Shown piece by piece: positions 15,806 to 24,165 of a DNA stretch of 41,391 nt. Position numbers and translations under genes: made by a program. Under the pieces are notes generated by a model that saw only the letters and a list, made by a program, of their open reading frames with translations, searched no databases and had not been told where the DNA came from. This stretch comes from an uncultured Schlesneria sp. (GTDB lineage: Bacteria > Planctomycetota > Planctomycetia > Planctomycetales > Planctomycetaceae). The stretch covers positions 1 through 41,391 of the forward strand of contig CAIOKO010000269.1 of the NCBI GenBank assembly GCA_903858935.1, read 5' to 3'. The number at the start of each line of letters is the position of its first letter. Position 1 is the stretch's first letter.

Positions 15806-16864
15806 TCATTCCGCTCGCAATTCCGTCTTCAAAAACTCACGCAGTAACATGGTGGCGTAAACACCGCTTGGAAGTGAAAACTCGAACTTGATTCCGGCGT
15901 CAACTGGTACGGTTGTCAGTTCTGCTGGACGAACAACAAACGCTCGCCGGGCACCGGACATCAGCTGGGCAAATTTCTGAAACGAGTCCAGGTTCAACCC
16001 CGCTTCTTCGAGCAATCGAGCCTCGCGGTCAGCAGGGACACCTTGGGGACTGAGCATCTTCACGCCAAACATCGGTCCGGTAACCGACAGTTCACCCTGA
16101 TCCAGCCGAGCTTGTTCACGACCCACGTCGTCCACAACAAATTTCCCACCTGATTCGATCACCTCCATGACATCGCCGTCTAACACTGTGTGAAGCAAAC
16201 CTTCTTGAAGGCGGCGGGCAAGCACCTGGTTGAACAAATCTGATTGCACAGACGAAACAGCCAGCCTCAGCAAAAATTTTCGCTTCTGGTACGGGATGTC
16301 TTGCGGACGTTTATTTCCCGAAAGCAAATCCAGTCCAAGTGTCAGCGTTTCTCCATCATGGCCGAACCGCTGCTCGCCGTAGTAATTTGGGAAGCCCAAC
16401 TGAAGCAAGACCTTGGCAATTTCGGTTGAGCGGTTACTGGCGTCGTCAGAGACCCCTCGAACAACCACGGTAAACCGATTCCCTCGGAGATGGCCCGTCC
16501 GCAGTTTGTTGCCATGCAGACTTGATCGCAGCACATGCAACTGCTCGGATTCCAGCAGTTCGACACGAGGTCCGCAGGTATTGGGGACCGAGACATACTG
16601 CCGCGTCAACGCTCGACGATCTTTAATCCCGGCAGTTCCCACGTCGTCTTGTGATATTTCCAGAATTTTTGATAACCGTCGCAGCATCTGATCATGGGGC
16701 AGATCACGTTTTTCAATCCAGAGAAAAAGATGCTGCCCCTCGCCAATTGGTTCATAAGCGGGAATTTCTTCCACAACAAAATCTTCGGGTTCGCTTTTGA
16801 GCAGTCCACCAATTCCTGGGAGGTCGGACGTCAAATAGGGAAGTTCGTTAGATGCGGATGACAT
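15806..16864 (-). CDS. truD: tRNA pseudouridine synthase TruD family
   Basis: A 352-residue enzyme of the TruD family, which converts U13 of certain tRNAs to pseudouridine. The hallmark is GTAGIKDRRALTRQYVS (76-92) with catalytic Asp82. Other conserved parts are FVVEEIPAYEPIGEGQHLFLWIEKR (29-53), LRTGHLRGNRFTVVVRGV, and PNYYGEQRFG followed by a short insertion domain. The C-terminus ends LPSGVYATMLLREFLKTE, as in full-length members, so the gene is complete. The ATG at 16864 gives MSSASNELPYLT; the frame is open to 16948, but that stretch has no family resemblance and approaches the neighbouring gene. No good ribosome site is visible. It is downstream of the 377-residue unknown gene on the same strand, 73 bases apart. 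Confidence 0.92.
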   Translation of the reverse strand: MSSASNELPYLTSDLPGIGGLLKSEPEDFVVEEIPAYEPIGEGQHLFLWIEKRDLPHDQMLRRLSKILEISQDDVGTAGIKDRRALTRQYVSVPNTCGPRVELLESEQLHVLRSSLHGNKLRTGHLRGNRFTVVVRGVSDDASNRSTEIAKVLLQLGFPNYYGEQRFGHDGETLTLGLDLLSGNKRPQDIPYQKRKFLLRLAVSSVQSDLFNQVLARRLQEGLLHTVLDGDVMEVIESGGKFVVDDVGREQARLDQGELSVTGPMFGVKMLSPQGVPADREARLLEEAGLNLDSFQKFAQLMSGARRAFVVRPAELTTVPVDAGIKFEFSLPSGVYATMLLREFLKTELRAE

Positions 16865-16937
16865 TTTTATAAGTCCAAACTGCGAAGTACTGTAACGCAT
16901 TGCCAAGGTTGCATGTCGATTCATTTCGGAATGCAAC

Positions 16938-18071
16938 TCATTTGGCAATGAGTCCCTTTTTACGTAGTTCGGAGTGCAGCGTCCGAAGTGTTGGGTTGGC
17001 TCTTTTGAGTTTTTCGGCTTGCACCTCGGCTAAGCCGATCTGGTCGGTTTGGGCGAGAGACTCGCGAAGGTCTGAAAGCAGCGTAGCGATTTCACGATAG
17101 GAATCGGTCGAACGATTCTTGACCAGTTTTTCGGTTTCAAGCAAAGTTTTCTCGGGTTCGGCAGCTATGCTGGCCAGCTTTTTTGCTCGCTGGCGCGCCG
17201 CGGCTTTTGCGACCGCAAGTTTCTTTGCTTGTCGAATCTCGTCGGCTGCTCCTTCCAATTGAGCGATCGTTCGATTCTTGCTAAAGGTTGGCCATGCGGG
17301 GATTTTTCTGTTCTTCCGAAACTTCGCCAGGATTTCAGGTCTGACTGTTGAATGAGAATCAGAAATTAATTGCAGAAGCCATTCGTCCTTTGTTACTTGC
17401 GACTGGGTCTTCAGCCATTCCATTTGTTCGTTTTTCCGTTCATTGTGAATTGCTGTGGGTGGAGTTCCTTTGGATGCTGCTGTAATCAAGGCATCCTCCA
17501 GACCAAAAAATTCTGCCAATGCTTCCTGGGCATCTGTCAGTTTTTCTAAACCGGCAGGAACAGGGGCTTCTGTTGTTTCCTCGCCGTCGTATTCGTAATC
17601 CAGACATATTGCCAAATGAGCCAGAAACAACGGTCTTAAATCGCCATCAAGAATTTCGGTTCGAAGTGGTACAAGCCGATCAAGAAGATTCTCGATATCA
17701 AAGATCGGTCCGAGATCATCGGTTTCATAGTAAGGCTCGACGCATAACGTGCCACCTGGCCCTTCCTTGTCCGCGATGAATTTCAGTGTGTCTTCGGTAA
17801 AGTACGCTGCCGCCCCCTTCTTGTCCGGCAGACCTTGAGGAAGTCTGATGAATAGTTTATGAGTTCCGAAACTCGAATAATGAAGGTGAATCTCATAACC
17901 ACGGCGTAACATTTCGAGAGCATTTCCGCGAAAGTCGCCAAAGTGATATTCGTTGTCGAATGACCAGGGGGTAATTTCGGCCCTGGATGACTGAGAGTGT
18001 ATGTACTCCAGATTTTTTTCGCTGACGGGTTTTTCAATCGCTCGGAAGCCGACGTATTGATATTCGCTCAT
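16938..18071 (-). CDS. Conserved unknown protein with Arg/Lys/Ala-rich helical C-terminus
   Basis: A 377-residue cytoplasmic protein. GGAGG stands five bases before the ATG at 18071, so the 89 upstream codons of the open frame are not coding. Residues 1-70 (MSEYQYVGFRAIEKP..., AEITPWSFDNEYHFGDFRGN, IHLHYSSFGTHKLFIRLP) match a conserved unknown protein I have seen in diverse bacteria, often near SWIM zinc-finger genes; no such gene is visible here. The middle is acidic (FDIENLLDRLVPL, LDYEYDGEETTEAP). Residues 270-360 are Ala/Lys/Arg-rich helices (KKLAVAKAAARQRAKKLASIAAEPEKT), probably a coiled coil or nucleic-acid-binding region. It is divergent from glcE and upstream of truD. The function is unknown. 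Confidence 0.75.
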   Translation of the reverse strand: MSEYQYVGFRAIEKPVSEKNLEYIHSQSSRAEITPWSFDNEYHFGDFRGNALEMLRRGYEIHLHYSSFGTHKLFIRLPQGLPDKKGAAAYFTEDTLKFIADKEGPGGTLCVEPYYETDDLGPIFDIENLLDRLVPLRTEILDGDLRPLFLAHLAICLDYEYDGEETTEAPVPAGLEKLTDAQEALAEFFGLEDALITAASKGTPPTAIHNERKNEQMEWLKTQSQVTKDEWLLQLISDSHSTVRPEILAKFRKNRKIPAWPTFSKNRTIAQLEGAADEIRQAKKLAVAKAAARQRAKKLASIAAEPEKTLLETEKLVKNRSTDSYREIATLLSDLRESLAQTDQIGLAEVQAEKLKRANPTLRTLHSELRKKGLIAK

Positions 18072-18322
18072 GAGTTCCTCCGTGATACCACGACTTTTGT
18101 CGCAGCTCGTCAGATACGATTTCCGTGTTGGGAAGTTTAACCGCGCCTCGCAGAGAAGCGAGTCAATCGGCAGCCATGACAAGCCCGTGGCGTCATGGTT
18201 CGTTTTGCCATCGCGTTTGCCTTCTCCCTGCCGTCGATCAATTGTCACTGCTTTCATTTCGACGCGGGCGACTTTATGCTCTTTTCCGACAGAGCCAGCT
18301 TCGGAAACTTTTTTGAGTCTTC

Positions 18323-19573
18323 GTGGAAATGACAGCAATCACAACTCCGGCCGAATTTGTTCCTGCAACACAGTCGGAATTGGCTCGTTTCATGGCCGAG
18401 AACCTGGCGGGACCGAAGCAGACAATTTGTCCCGTGGGGGGCCGGACCGCGCTCCATTATGGATCGGCCGCTCAGGCTGACGTCATTGTGTCGCTTTCGG
18501 AACTGACGAGGGTCATTGATTACCCCGCCCGCGATATGACGATCACGGTAGAAGCAGGGATGAGGATCGCTGAATTGCAGTTGCAACTTGCGAAAGAACG
18601 ACAGCGGTTGCCGATCGATATCGCTCAGCCCGGTCGAGCGACATTAGGCGGTGCCGTTGCCACAAATACCAGTGGTTCGCGACGATTCGGTCATGGAACA
18701 TTTCGTGACTACGTCATAGGGATCTCGGCCGTTGATGCGAGCGGGCAACTGTTCAAAGCGGGCGGCCGCGTGGTCAAAAACGTCGCGGGCTACGACATAT
18801 GCAAGCTGTTGGTTGGTTCGCGGGGAACCCTGGGAATCGTGACTCAAATCACGCTGAAGCTCAGGCCACTCCCCGAAACTTCGTCACTCGTCTGGTTCGG
18901 TTTTTCCTCGTTCGAACAGATCGAGCAGGCTCTCCAGCTATTATTGAAATCCGAATCACGGCCTGTGGCGATTGACGTTCTGAACGCCCCGGCAGCCAAG
19001 CTGATCGGTACCGCCGCTCGAACTCATACTCATCCCACTGAGCTGGTTCTCTGCGTCGGTATCGAGGGGTCCGTACGCGAAGTTGACTGGCAGATGGAAA
19101 CTCTTCGACGTGAATTAGCGCCATGTGGCGTGCTTTCTGAAGAGCGAATTTCTGGACCCGATGCGAATCGGCTGTGGGAGGAATTGACGGAATTCCCCAC
19201 ATGTGCCGATGACCCGCTGACATTTCAGGTGAATTTGTTACCGTCACGCAGTATGGAATTTGCCAGCCTGGCGACCCGGTTAGGAGTTGCTGTTCAGGTT
19301 CATGCGGGGAATGGAATTGTCATCGGTCAACTGCCAGACGAAGCTGCGTCGATCGATTCGACAACAGCCATTCTCAACGAACTTCGACACTTCGCGAGAT
19401 CAGCTCGCGGCAATCTTGTCGTGCTCCATTGTGATCCCGAATGGAAATCGAAGATGCCAATGTGCGGTGATCCTGAACCAAGCTGGGGATTAATGCAAAA
19501 GCTCAAACGGCAACTCGATCCACACGGTCTGTTAAATCCCGGCCGGTTTGTCGATGCAACGGTTGCTGGTTGA
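18323..19573 (+). CDS. glcE: Glycolate oxidase FAD-binding subunit GlcE
   Basis: A 416-residue FAD-linked oxidase subunit. GlcE works with GlcD and GlcF to oxidise glycolate to glyoxylate at the membrane. The PCMH-type FAD domain is complete: ICPVGGRTALHYGS, TITVEAGMRIAELQ, LPIDIAQPGRATLGGAVATN, SGSRRFGHGTFRDYVIGIS, GGRVVKNVAGYDICKLLVGSRGTLGIVTQITLKLRP. The C-terminal cap ends LKRQLDPHGLLNPGRF, typical of the family. The shorter cap distinguishes GlcE from GlcD. The start is either GTG 18323 or ATG 18329, both with poor ribosome sites. No glcD or glcF is in the window, so the complex must be encoded elsewhere or this is a stand-alone relative. It is divergent from the 377-residue unknown gene. 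Confidence 0.87.
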   Translation: MEMTAITTPAEFVPATQSELARFMAENLAGPKQTICPVGGRTALHYGSAAQADVIVSLSELTRVIDYPARDMTITVEAGMRIAELQLQLAKERQRLPIDIAQPGRATLGGAVATNTSGSRRFGHGTFRDYVIGISAVDASGQLFKAGGRVVKNVAGYDICKLLVGSRGTLGIVTQITLKLRPLPETSSLVWFGFSSFEQIEQALQLLLKSESRPVAIDVLNAPAAKLIGTAARTHTHPTELVLCVGIEGSVREVDWQMETLRRELAPCGVLSEERISGPDANRLWEELTEFPTCADDPLTFQVNLLPSRSMEFASLATRLGVAVQVHAGNGIVIGQLPDEAASIDSTTAILNELRHFARSARGNLVVLHCDPEWKSKMPMCGDPEPSWGLMQKLKRQLDPHGLLNPGRFVDATVAG

Positions 19574-19658
19574 AACTCTTCGACTTCCATCGCACAATTC
19601 AATCTCGTTTCGATCAAATCCGATTACGGTCCCTCAATATCGCTTGGGAGTTTCGATC

Positions 19659-20648
19659 ATGCGCTGGGCTTTTGCGTTCCCATTGACCTGCGTTCTTGCC
19701 GTTTCAGCTTTTTCAGTTGGTGTTACTGTTAGCTTTGCTCAGGAGAGAGCCGTTCTTGATCCACAGAAAGCCGATGCCGACTTTGCAATTCAAGGTGAAT
19801 ATGTGGGAGAGATCGAGCGTGACGGAAACAATGTCAAACTTGGTATTCAGCTGGTCGCTCAAGGGGGCAGTCGGTTTCTTGGGGTAGGGTATTTTGGCGG
19901 CTTGCCGGGGGATGGATGGAATGGTCTCGATCCGGTTCGAAGTGAGGGGTTGTTAAAAGGCGGTAAGCTTGAATTAACCACCGAAGCGGACGTCACCGTC
20001 CAGGACGGCGTAATCACCATTCGAGACAACGCAGGGGGTTTGATCGGCGAATGTAAAAAGGTGACTCGGAAGAGTTCAACACTAGGCGATAAGCCCCCCA
20101 CAGGATCTGTCGTGTTGTTTGATGGGAAATCGGCCGATAGTTTTGTAGGTGGCAAGCTGGACGGTGACTTGCTGGTGCAAGGGGTTACCAGCAAGCAGAA
20201 GTTCCAGAACTATTCGCTGCATCTCGAATTCATGCTGTCGTATATGCCCAATGAACGAGGCCAGGGGCGAGCTAACAGCGGCTTCTATTCGCAAGGTCGC
20301 TACGAAGTCCAGATCCTCGATTCGTTTGGCCTGACGGGTGAAAACAATGAATGTGGCGGGATCTATTCGATCAAGAAGCCAGACGTCAACATGTGTTTTC
20401 CACCTCTCACATGGCAAACGTATGACGTTGATTTCACAGCGGCGAAATACGATGCGAGTGGAAAGAAAACCGCCGATGCCCGGATCACTGTCAAACAAAA
20501 CGGCGTCGTAATTCACGATAACGTTGCCTTACCGAAAGCAACGCCTGCGGCTCCGGTCGCTGAAGGACCGGAACCCGGTCCGATCTATTTGCAGGATCAC
20601 GGCAACCCGATTCGATTTCGAAATATCTGGGTCGAAGAAAAGAAATAG
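19659..20648 (+). CDS. Exported DUF1080 protein (3-keto-disaccharide hydrolase-like)
   Basis: A 329-residue secreted protein. The ATG at 19659 follows GGGAG and encodes a signal peptide (MRWAFAFPLTCVLAVSAFSVGVTVSFAQE). The C-terminal 180 residues form the DUF1080/3-keto-disaccharide-hydrolase lectin-like fold: VLFDGKSADSF, YSLHLEFMLSYMPNERGQGRANSGFYSQGRYEVQILDS, then CGGIYSIKKPDVN, WQTYDVDFTAAKYD, and IYLQDHGNPIRFRNIWVEE at the end. The N-terminal 110 residues (YVGEIERDGNNVKLGIQLVAQGGSRFLGVGYFGGLPGDGW) form a separate beta domain often fused to DUF1080. Such proteins act on carbohydrates outside the cytoplasm and are greatly expanded in planctomycetes. It has no operon partner; the next gene follows after 217 bases holding a repeat. 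Confidence 0.87.
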   Translation: MRWAFAFPLTCVLAVSAFSVGVTVSFAQERAVLDPQKADADFAIQGEYVGEIERDGNNVKLGIQLVAQGGSRFLGVGYFGGLPGDGWNGLDPVRSEGLLKGGKLELTTEADVTVQDGVITIRDNAGGLIGECKKVTRKSSTLGDKPPTGSVVLFDGKSADSFVGGKLDGDLLVQGVTSKQKFQNYSLHLEFMLSYMPNERGQGRANSGFYSQGRYEVQILDSFGLTGENNECGGIYSIKKPDVNMCFPPLTWQTYDVDFTAAKYDASGKKTADARITVKQNGVVIHDNVALPKATPAAPVAEGPEPGPIYLQDHGNPIRFRNIWVEEKK

Positions 20649-20667
20649 GTTCTAAGTTGGAATTTCT

Positions 20668-20716
20668 CGTTACCAGGCTCCAGCTTGGTAACGCAGCTCT
20701 TCGAAGCCCTGCTTCG
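20668..20716. repeat. Palindromic intergenic repeat
   Basis: cgttaccaggct (20668-20679) and agcttggtaacg (20682-20693) form a 12-base-arm hairpin with one G/T mismatch, followed by cgaagc/gcttcg (20702-20716). A similar gttacc-bearing hairpin occurs at 23023-23048. It resembles dispersed planctomycete repeats and contains no gene. Confidence 0.55.
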
Positions 20717-20865
20717 TAGCACGAAAAACCACTGCCAGGTCAAACGGCCCGATCGCCGGAACGGAAGACTCACAATTTCCATATTTTTTCTCGGCCAAAG
20801 CGACCACCCGTTCGATAAGCCCGTCATCCAGTTGCTATGACCCCGTCACCAGCGGAAAGCTCAGC

Positions 20866-22875
20866 ATGCGATCATTTTTCTTTCTCATCTTGTTATTGAT
20901 TTCCGGCGCAACTCGAATTGGGCTCGCTCAATCTGCCGTTCCATCTGGAACCGGTAACAAGACAGAGCAGCGACCACAACCCAATTATGATCCGCCAAAT
21001 ATTCAAATGCCGGATGACGCCACTCTGAAACGGATTTCCGAGAAGACAGAGCAACTTCGGCAAGCCATCAGTGAACTGAAGCAACGGAAAATTCCTGACG
21101 ACGTCCTGGTCGAGGTGGAAGTCTACTTGAAGGGAGCCGAAAACATTGTCCGCTTTTCCGAATGGTATGCGGCGGCCAGCGGCAAGTGGGCTCTGACCAC
21201 GCTCGATCAGGGACTCGCCCGAGCCAAACAGGCGGAGGGAGGCCAGCCCGTCTGGGCGAACATTCCTGGGAAATGGGTTGTGCGCGCCTATCGTTCGTTA
21301 GTGGATGGTTCGATTCAACCCTATGCCGTGCTGCTGCCTCATGATTATCACTCGAAGAAAGATTGGCGGCTGGATGTCGTGTTGCACGGTCGTGATTCGT
21401 CGTTAACCGAAGCCAAGTTCATTGCCACGCACACCGGTGATGCGCCGAAGGATCTGGGTTACATTCAGTTAGAAGTCTACGGTCGCGGAAACAACGCCTA
21501 CCGCTGGGCAGGTGAAGCCGATGTGTTCGAAGCCATTCAGCACGGAGCGGGACCGATCAATCCCAACCGGGTTGTCCTGCGCGGGTTCTCGATGGGAGGA
21601 GCCGGGACATGGCATATCGGTCTGCACCACCCCGACAGGTTTTGCGTGCTTGGCCCCGGAGCAGGTTTTACCACCACTCGAGGATACGTTGGCAACCTGC
21701 CGAAGCAATTGCCCGTTTACATCGAAAAGTGTCTGCATATTTATGACGCGGTCGACTATTCGGAGAACGCGTTCAACGTTCCCGTTGTCGCGTATAGCGG
21801 TGAGAAGGACCCGCAAAAAAAAGCGGTAACCAACATCGAAAACGCACTGAGCGATTTCAAAGAGCCGCTCAGGTTTACGCATCTCATCGCACCTGGCCTC
21901 GAGCATCAGATGCCGAAAGAGTGGCAGGAAAAGGCGGAAACGGGATACCGTCAATTTGCTGACGCCGGCCGATCGATCGCGGAACGCGTTCGATTCGTCA
22001 CCTACACCCCTATGTACGGCCGTTGCGACTGGGCTCGGATTGACGCGTTACGCACGACGTACGAGCGTGCTGAGGTGGATGGGACTCGCAAGGGAAATAT
22101 CTTTGACGTGACCACGAAGAATGTGCGGCGAATCACTCTCGGGTTCGATCTACAAAAAAAATCACCGCTGCAGGTAACGATCGATGGTCAACGGATTGAG
22201 ACAAAAGACGTTAGTCCCGGCAATGTAGACTTCGTCCAGCTTGAATGGCTCGGCGACAAATGGGTCCTGCCCGACAGTCTGCGGGAACTCAGCAAGCGAC
22301 TCGCGGAGAAGCCGGAGAAGTCCGCAGGACTTCAAGGACCGATCGATGACGCCTTCACCTCGAAGTTTGTGGTGATCAAGCCAAGGGACAAAGGTTTCTT
22401 CGCAGCGACTGACGACTTTGCTTCAGCCGCTGTGGACCAGTTCGCCCGAGTGTGGGACAAATATTTTCGAGGCACGTTGCCAGTTCAATCTGTAGTAGTC
22501 AGCAAGACCCTTAAAGGCCAGAACCTGGTTTTGTACGGCGACCCTCAAAGCAATCCATTGATCGCAGAAATTCTGCCAAAACTACCTATCAAATGGACGA
22601 ACAAAACGATTGTCATGAATGGCGTTGAGTACGACACGAATACACACATCCCGGTGATGATCTACCCCAACCCGATTGATCCGGGGCACTATATCGTCCT
22701 CAACAGCGGTCATACGTTTCGTGAAGCGGATTTGAAGGGGACCAACGCACTGCTCTATCCCCGTTTAGGAGACTGGGCCGTAATCAAGCCGACGCCTACG
22801 ACCAATGACCCGTCCGCGTATGAGGTCGTTTCGGCTGGTCTATTCGACGAGAACTGGCAGTTCGCAAACAAGTAA
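20866..22875 (+). CDS. Exported alpha/beta-hydrolase, prolyl-oligopeptidase/esterase type
   Basis: A 669-residue secreted hydrolase. The first 21 residues (MRSFFFLILLLISGATRIGLA) are a signal peptide. After a helical segment (50-130), the hydrolase domain shows LDVVLHGRDSS (169-179, oxyanion region), then RVVLRGFSMGGAGTWHIGLHHPDRF with nucleophile Ser242, then VPVVAYSGEKDPQKKA carrying the acid, and LIAPGLEHQMPKEW carrying the likely catalytic His. The C-terminal third (from about 390) is an accessory beta-rich region, including VVIKPRDKGFFAATDDF and YILNSGHTF-like segments, which recurs in planctomycete proteins of this type. The substrate is unknown; ester bonds of polysaccharides or peptides are possible. 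It lies in the same direction as the DUF1080 gene, 217 bases downstream, and could belong to the same polysaccharide-use programme. Confidence 0.8.
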   Translation: MRSFFFLILLLISGATRIGLAQSAVPSGTGNKTEQRPQPNYDPPNIQMPDDATLKRISEKTEQLRQAISELKQRKIPDDVLVEVEVYLKGAENIVRFSEWYAAASGKWALTTLDQGLARAKQAEGGQPVWANIPGKWVVRAYRSLVDGSIQPYAVLLPHDYHSKKDWRLDVVLHGRDSSLTEAKFIATHTGDAPKDLGYIQLEVYGRGNNAYRWAGEADVFEAIQHGAGPINPNRVVLRGFSMGGAGTWHIGLHHPDRFCVLGPGAGFTTTRGYVGNLPKQLPVYIEKCLHIYDAVDYSENAFNVPVVAYSGEKDPQKKAVTNIENALSDFKEPLRFTHLIAPGLEHQMPKEWQEKAETGYRQFADAGRSIAERVRFVTYTPMYGRCDWARIDALRTTYERAEVDGTRKGNIFDVTTKNVRRITLGFDLQKKSPLQVTIDGQRIETKDVSPGNVDFVQLEWLGDKWVLPDSLRELSKRLAEKPEKSAGLQGPIDDAFTSKFVVIKPRDKGFFAATDDFASAAVDQFARVWDKYFRGTLPVQSVVVSKTLKGQNLVLYGDPQSNPLIAEILPKLPIKWTNKTIVMNGVEYDTNTHIPVMIYPNPIDPGHYIVLNSGHTFREADLKGTNALLYPRLGDWAVIKPTPTTNDPSAYEVVSAGLFDENWQFANK

Positions 22876-22881
22876 GACGAT

Positions 22882-22921
22882 TTGGGACAGGTTCACTTTT
22901 TTTCAAAAAGCAGTGTCCCAA
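22882..22921. repeat. Degenerate gggaca...tgtccc inverted repeat
   Basis: Eight-base perfect arms ttgggaca and tgtcccaa enclose a T-run and an A-run that can pair. It begins six bases after the hydrolase stop codon, so it may work as that gene's terminator. It also looks like an eroded copy of the dispersed gggacaggttcactttt repeat that is common in bacterial intergenic DNA. Confidence 0.45.
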
Positions 22922-23022
22922 GCTCGTTCGACACGTTTTTAAATTGCAAGGCAGTTGAGTTTCACGGCGTGTCCATGAGAATTATTTGTTGGTTCATAAC
23001 AGGCCGTTCGTCGCTGTTGAAG

Positions 23023-23048
23023 GGTAACGAATTGCGGATTTCGTTACC
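23023..23048. repeat. Perfect 9-bp-arm hairpin
   Basis: ggtaacgaa and ttcgttacc pair perfectly across an 8-base loop, in the gene-free region before the sigma factor. The gttacc core is shared with the repeat at 20668-20693. Confidence 0.45.
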
Positions 23049-23326
23049 GAATTTAGGCGATGTTTTAAAGAGCGCGCAGCTGCGAACGCAGACATTTGGC
23101 AACAACGATTAAACTTCTAGAGTTATGGCGAACGAACGTTGATTTTACCGATAGCCCCAACGATTTAGTCGAGCGTCGCTATACCGACCGTGTAAATGCG
23201 AGTCATCTCGAATGTCCGTTTCTTCGCGGATGTTGAAGATTGTCGACGAAGGGACTGACAATGACGGCCTTAGTGCCGTGCGAACCCCTGATTTCCGGCC
23301 AAGGCAGTCAAGTGTTTTTCAATTAA

Positions 23327-23356
23327 TTGGACCGTACTCGTGCAAGATTGTATATT
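23327..23356 (+). promoter_or_regulatory. Predicted housekeeping-type promoter of the ECF sigma gene
   Basis: TTGGAC (23327-23332), an 18-base spacer and TATATT (23351-23356) form a good sigma-70-like promoter. It would give a leader of about 45 bases before the ATG at 23410, and it lies inside the longer open frame starting at 23212, which argues against that upstream start. Confidence 0.5.
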
Positions 23357-23409
23357 CCACAGATCGACAGAGACTCTTTAAATGCGCTATTTTTCGCCAG
23401 GACGGTGAG

Positions 23410-24003
23410 ATGAACCAACCTCAATTGCCGCTTGACGACGCGTCTGGCTCCATCACGATCCTCTACCAGCAGTGGCGTCAGGGCGATTCCGACTCGTTGA
23501 ACCAATTGATTTCGCGATTCTGGCCGCGACTTCTGGCACTTGCGCATTCGACTCTGCGTGGCCGCGTTCAGCGTGTGGCCGACGCTGAGGACGCATTGCA
23601 AAGTGCGATGATCAGTTTCTGGGGCCGAGTTGATAACGGTGGGTTCGAGCATGAGATGGATCGCGAGGATTTGTGGAATATTCTCGGGCTGTTCACCGTT
23701 CGAAAAGCCATCAAACTGCAAGAGCGTGAAAAAGCAAAAAAGCGTGGCGGTGGCAAAGTTATCACGGGAGTTCCGCTCGAAAACACGGCTCAGATTGGCT
23801 CGGAAGCAGGTTTGGATCTCGTCTGTGCCGAATTACTGGAAATGCTTGATCCCGATTTACGTGCGTTTGCCCTGCTTCGGTTAATGGGCCACAAAAACCG
23901 CGAGATTGCCGATCAGTTTCAATGTACCGAACGAAAGGTCGAGCGAAAGTTGCAGTTGGTTCGCGCTGTCTGGGAGCAGGAAGTTAAAATTTGGGAATCG
24001 TAA
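23410..24003 (+). CDS. ECF-type RNA polymerase sigma factor
   Basis: A 197-residue sigma factor of the extracytoplasmic-function group. Region 2 spans roughly 15-90: YQQWRQGDSDSLNQLISRFWPRLLALA, then ADAEDALQSAMISFWGRV, matching the DAEDxxQxxFxxxW core. Region 4 spans roughly 135-190: LLEMLDPDLRAFALLRLMGHKNREIADQFQCTERKVERKLQLVR, a helix-turn-helix with the usual REIA..... pattern. There is no C-terminal extension and no anti-sigma gene next to it. Instead an FHA-containing Ser/Thr kinase follows 162 bases later, an arrangement known from planctomycete ECF groups linked to kinases, so control by phosphorylation is plausible. The frame is open from 23212, but the ATG at 23410 matches the start of similarity and lies just after a good promoter. 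Confidence 0.88.
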   Translation: MNQPQLPLDDASGSITILYQQWRQGDSDSLNQLISRFWPRLLALAHSTLRGRVQRVADAEDALQSAMISFWGRVDNGGFEHEMDREDLWNILGLFTVRKAIKLQEREKAKKRGGGKVITGVPLENTAQIGSEAGLDLVCAELLEMLDPDLRAFALLRLMGHKNREIADQFQCTERKVERKLQLVRAVWEQEVKIWES

Positions 24004-24165
24004 AAATTCCTTGTCGGGAACGGATCGGGCTTCCGCATTTACTAGTGATTCCAAACAACATCGGTCGGGTGAATAAATTGGGAATCAACTGAAAGCCAAC
24101 AATTAACACCGTTTTTCAGATGACTTTTTAATCGATTGCCGTAACTTTGTTGATCATGAGTTCGA

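Larger units (their letters stand above)
22876..23409. other. Intergenic region with two hairpins and a sigma-factor promoter
   Basis: About 530 bases upstream of the ECF sigma gene. It begins with a degenerate inverted repeat (ttgggaca 22882-22889, tgtcccaa 22914-22921, T-run and A-run between), then a perfect 9-base hairpin (ggtaacgaa 23023-23031, ttcgttacc 23040-23048), and near its end a promoter (23327-23356). Short plus-strand frames (such as 22882-23112) cross the hairpins and show no family resemblance; I see no gene. Confidence 0.5.

Noticed and set aside
22882-23112. A 76-codon plus-strand frame before the sigma factor gene.
   Set aside because: It crosses two hairpin repeats, has no ribosome site and shows no family resemblance.
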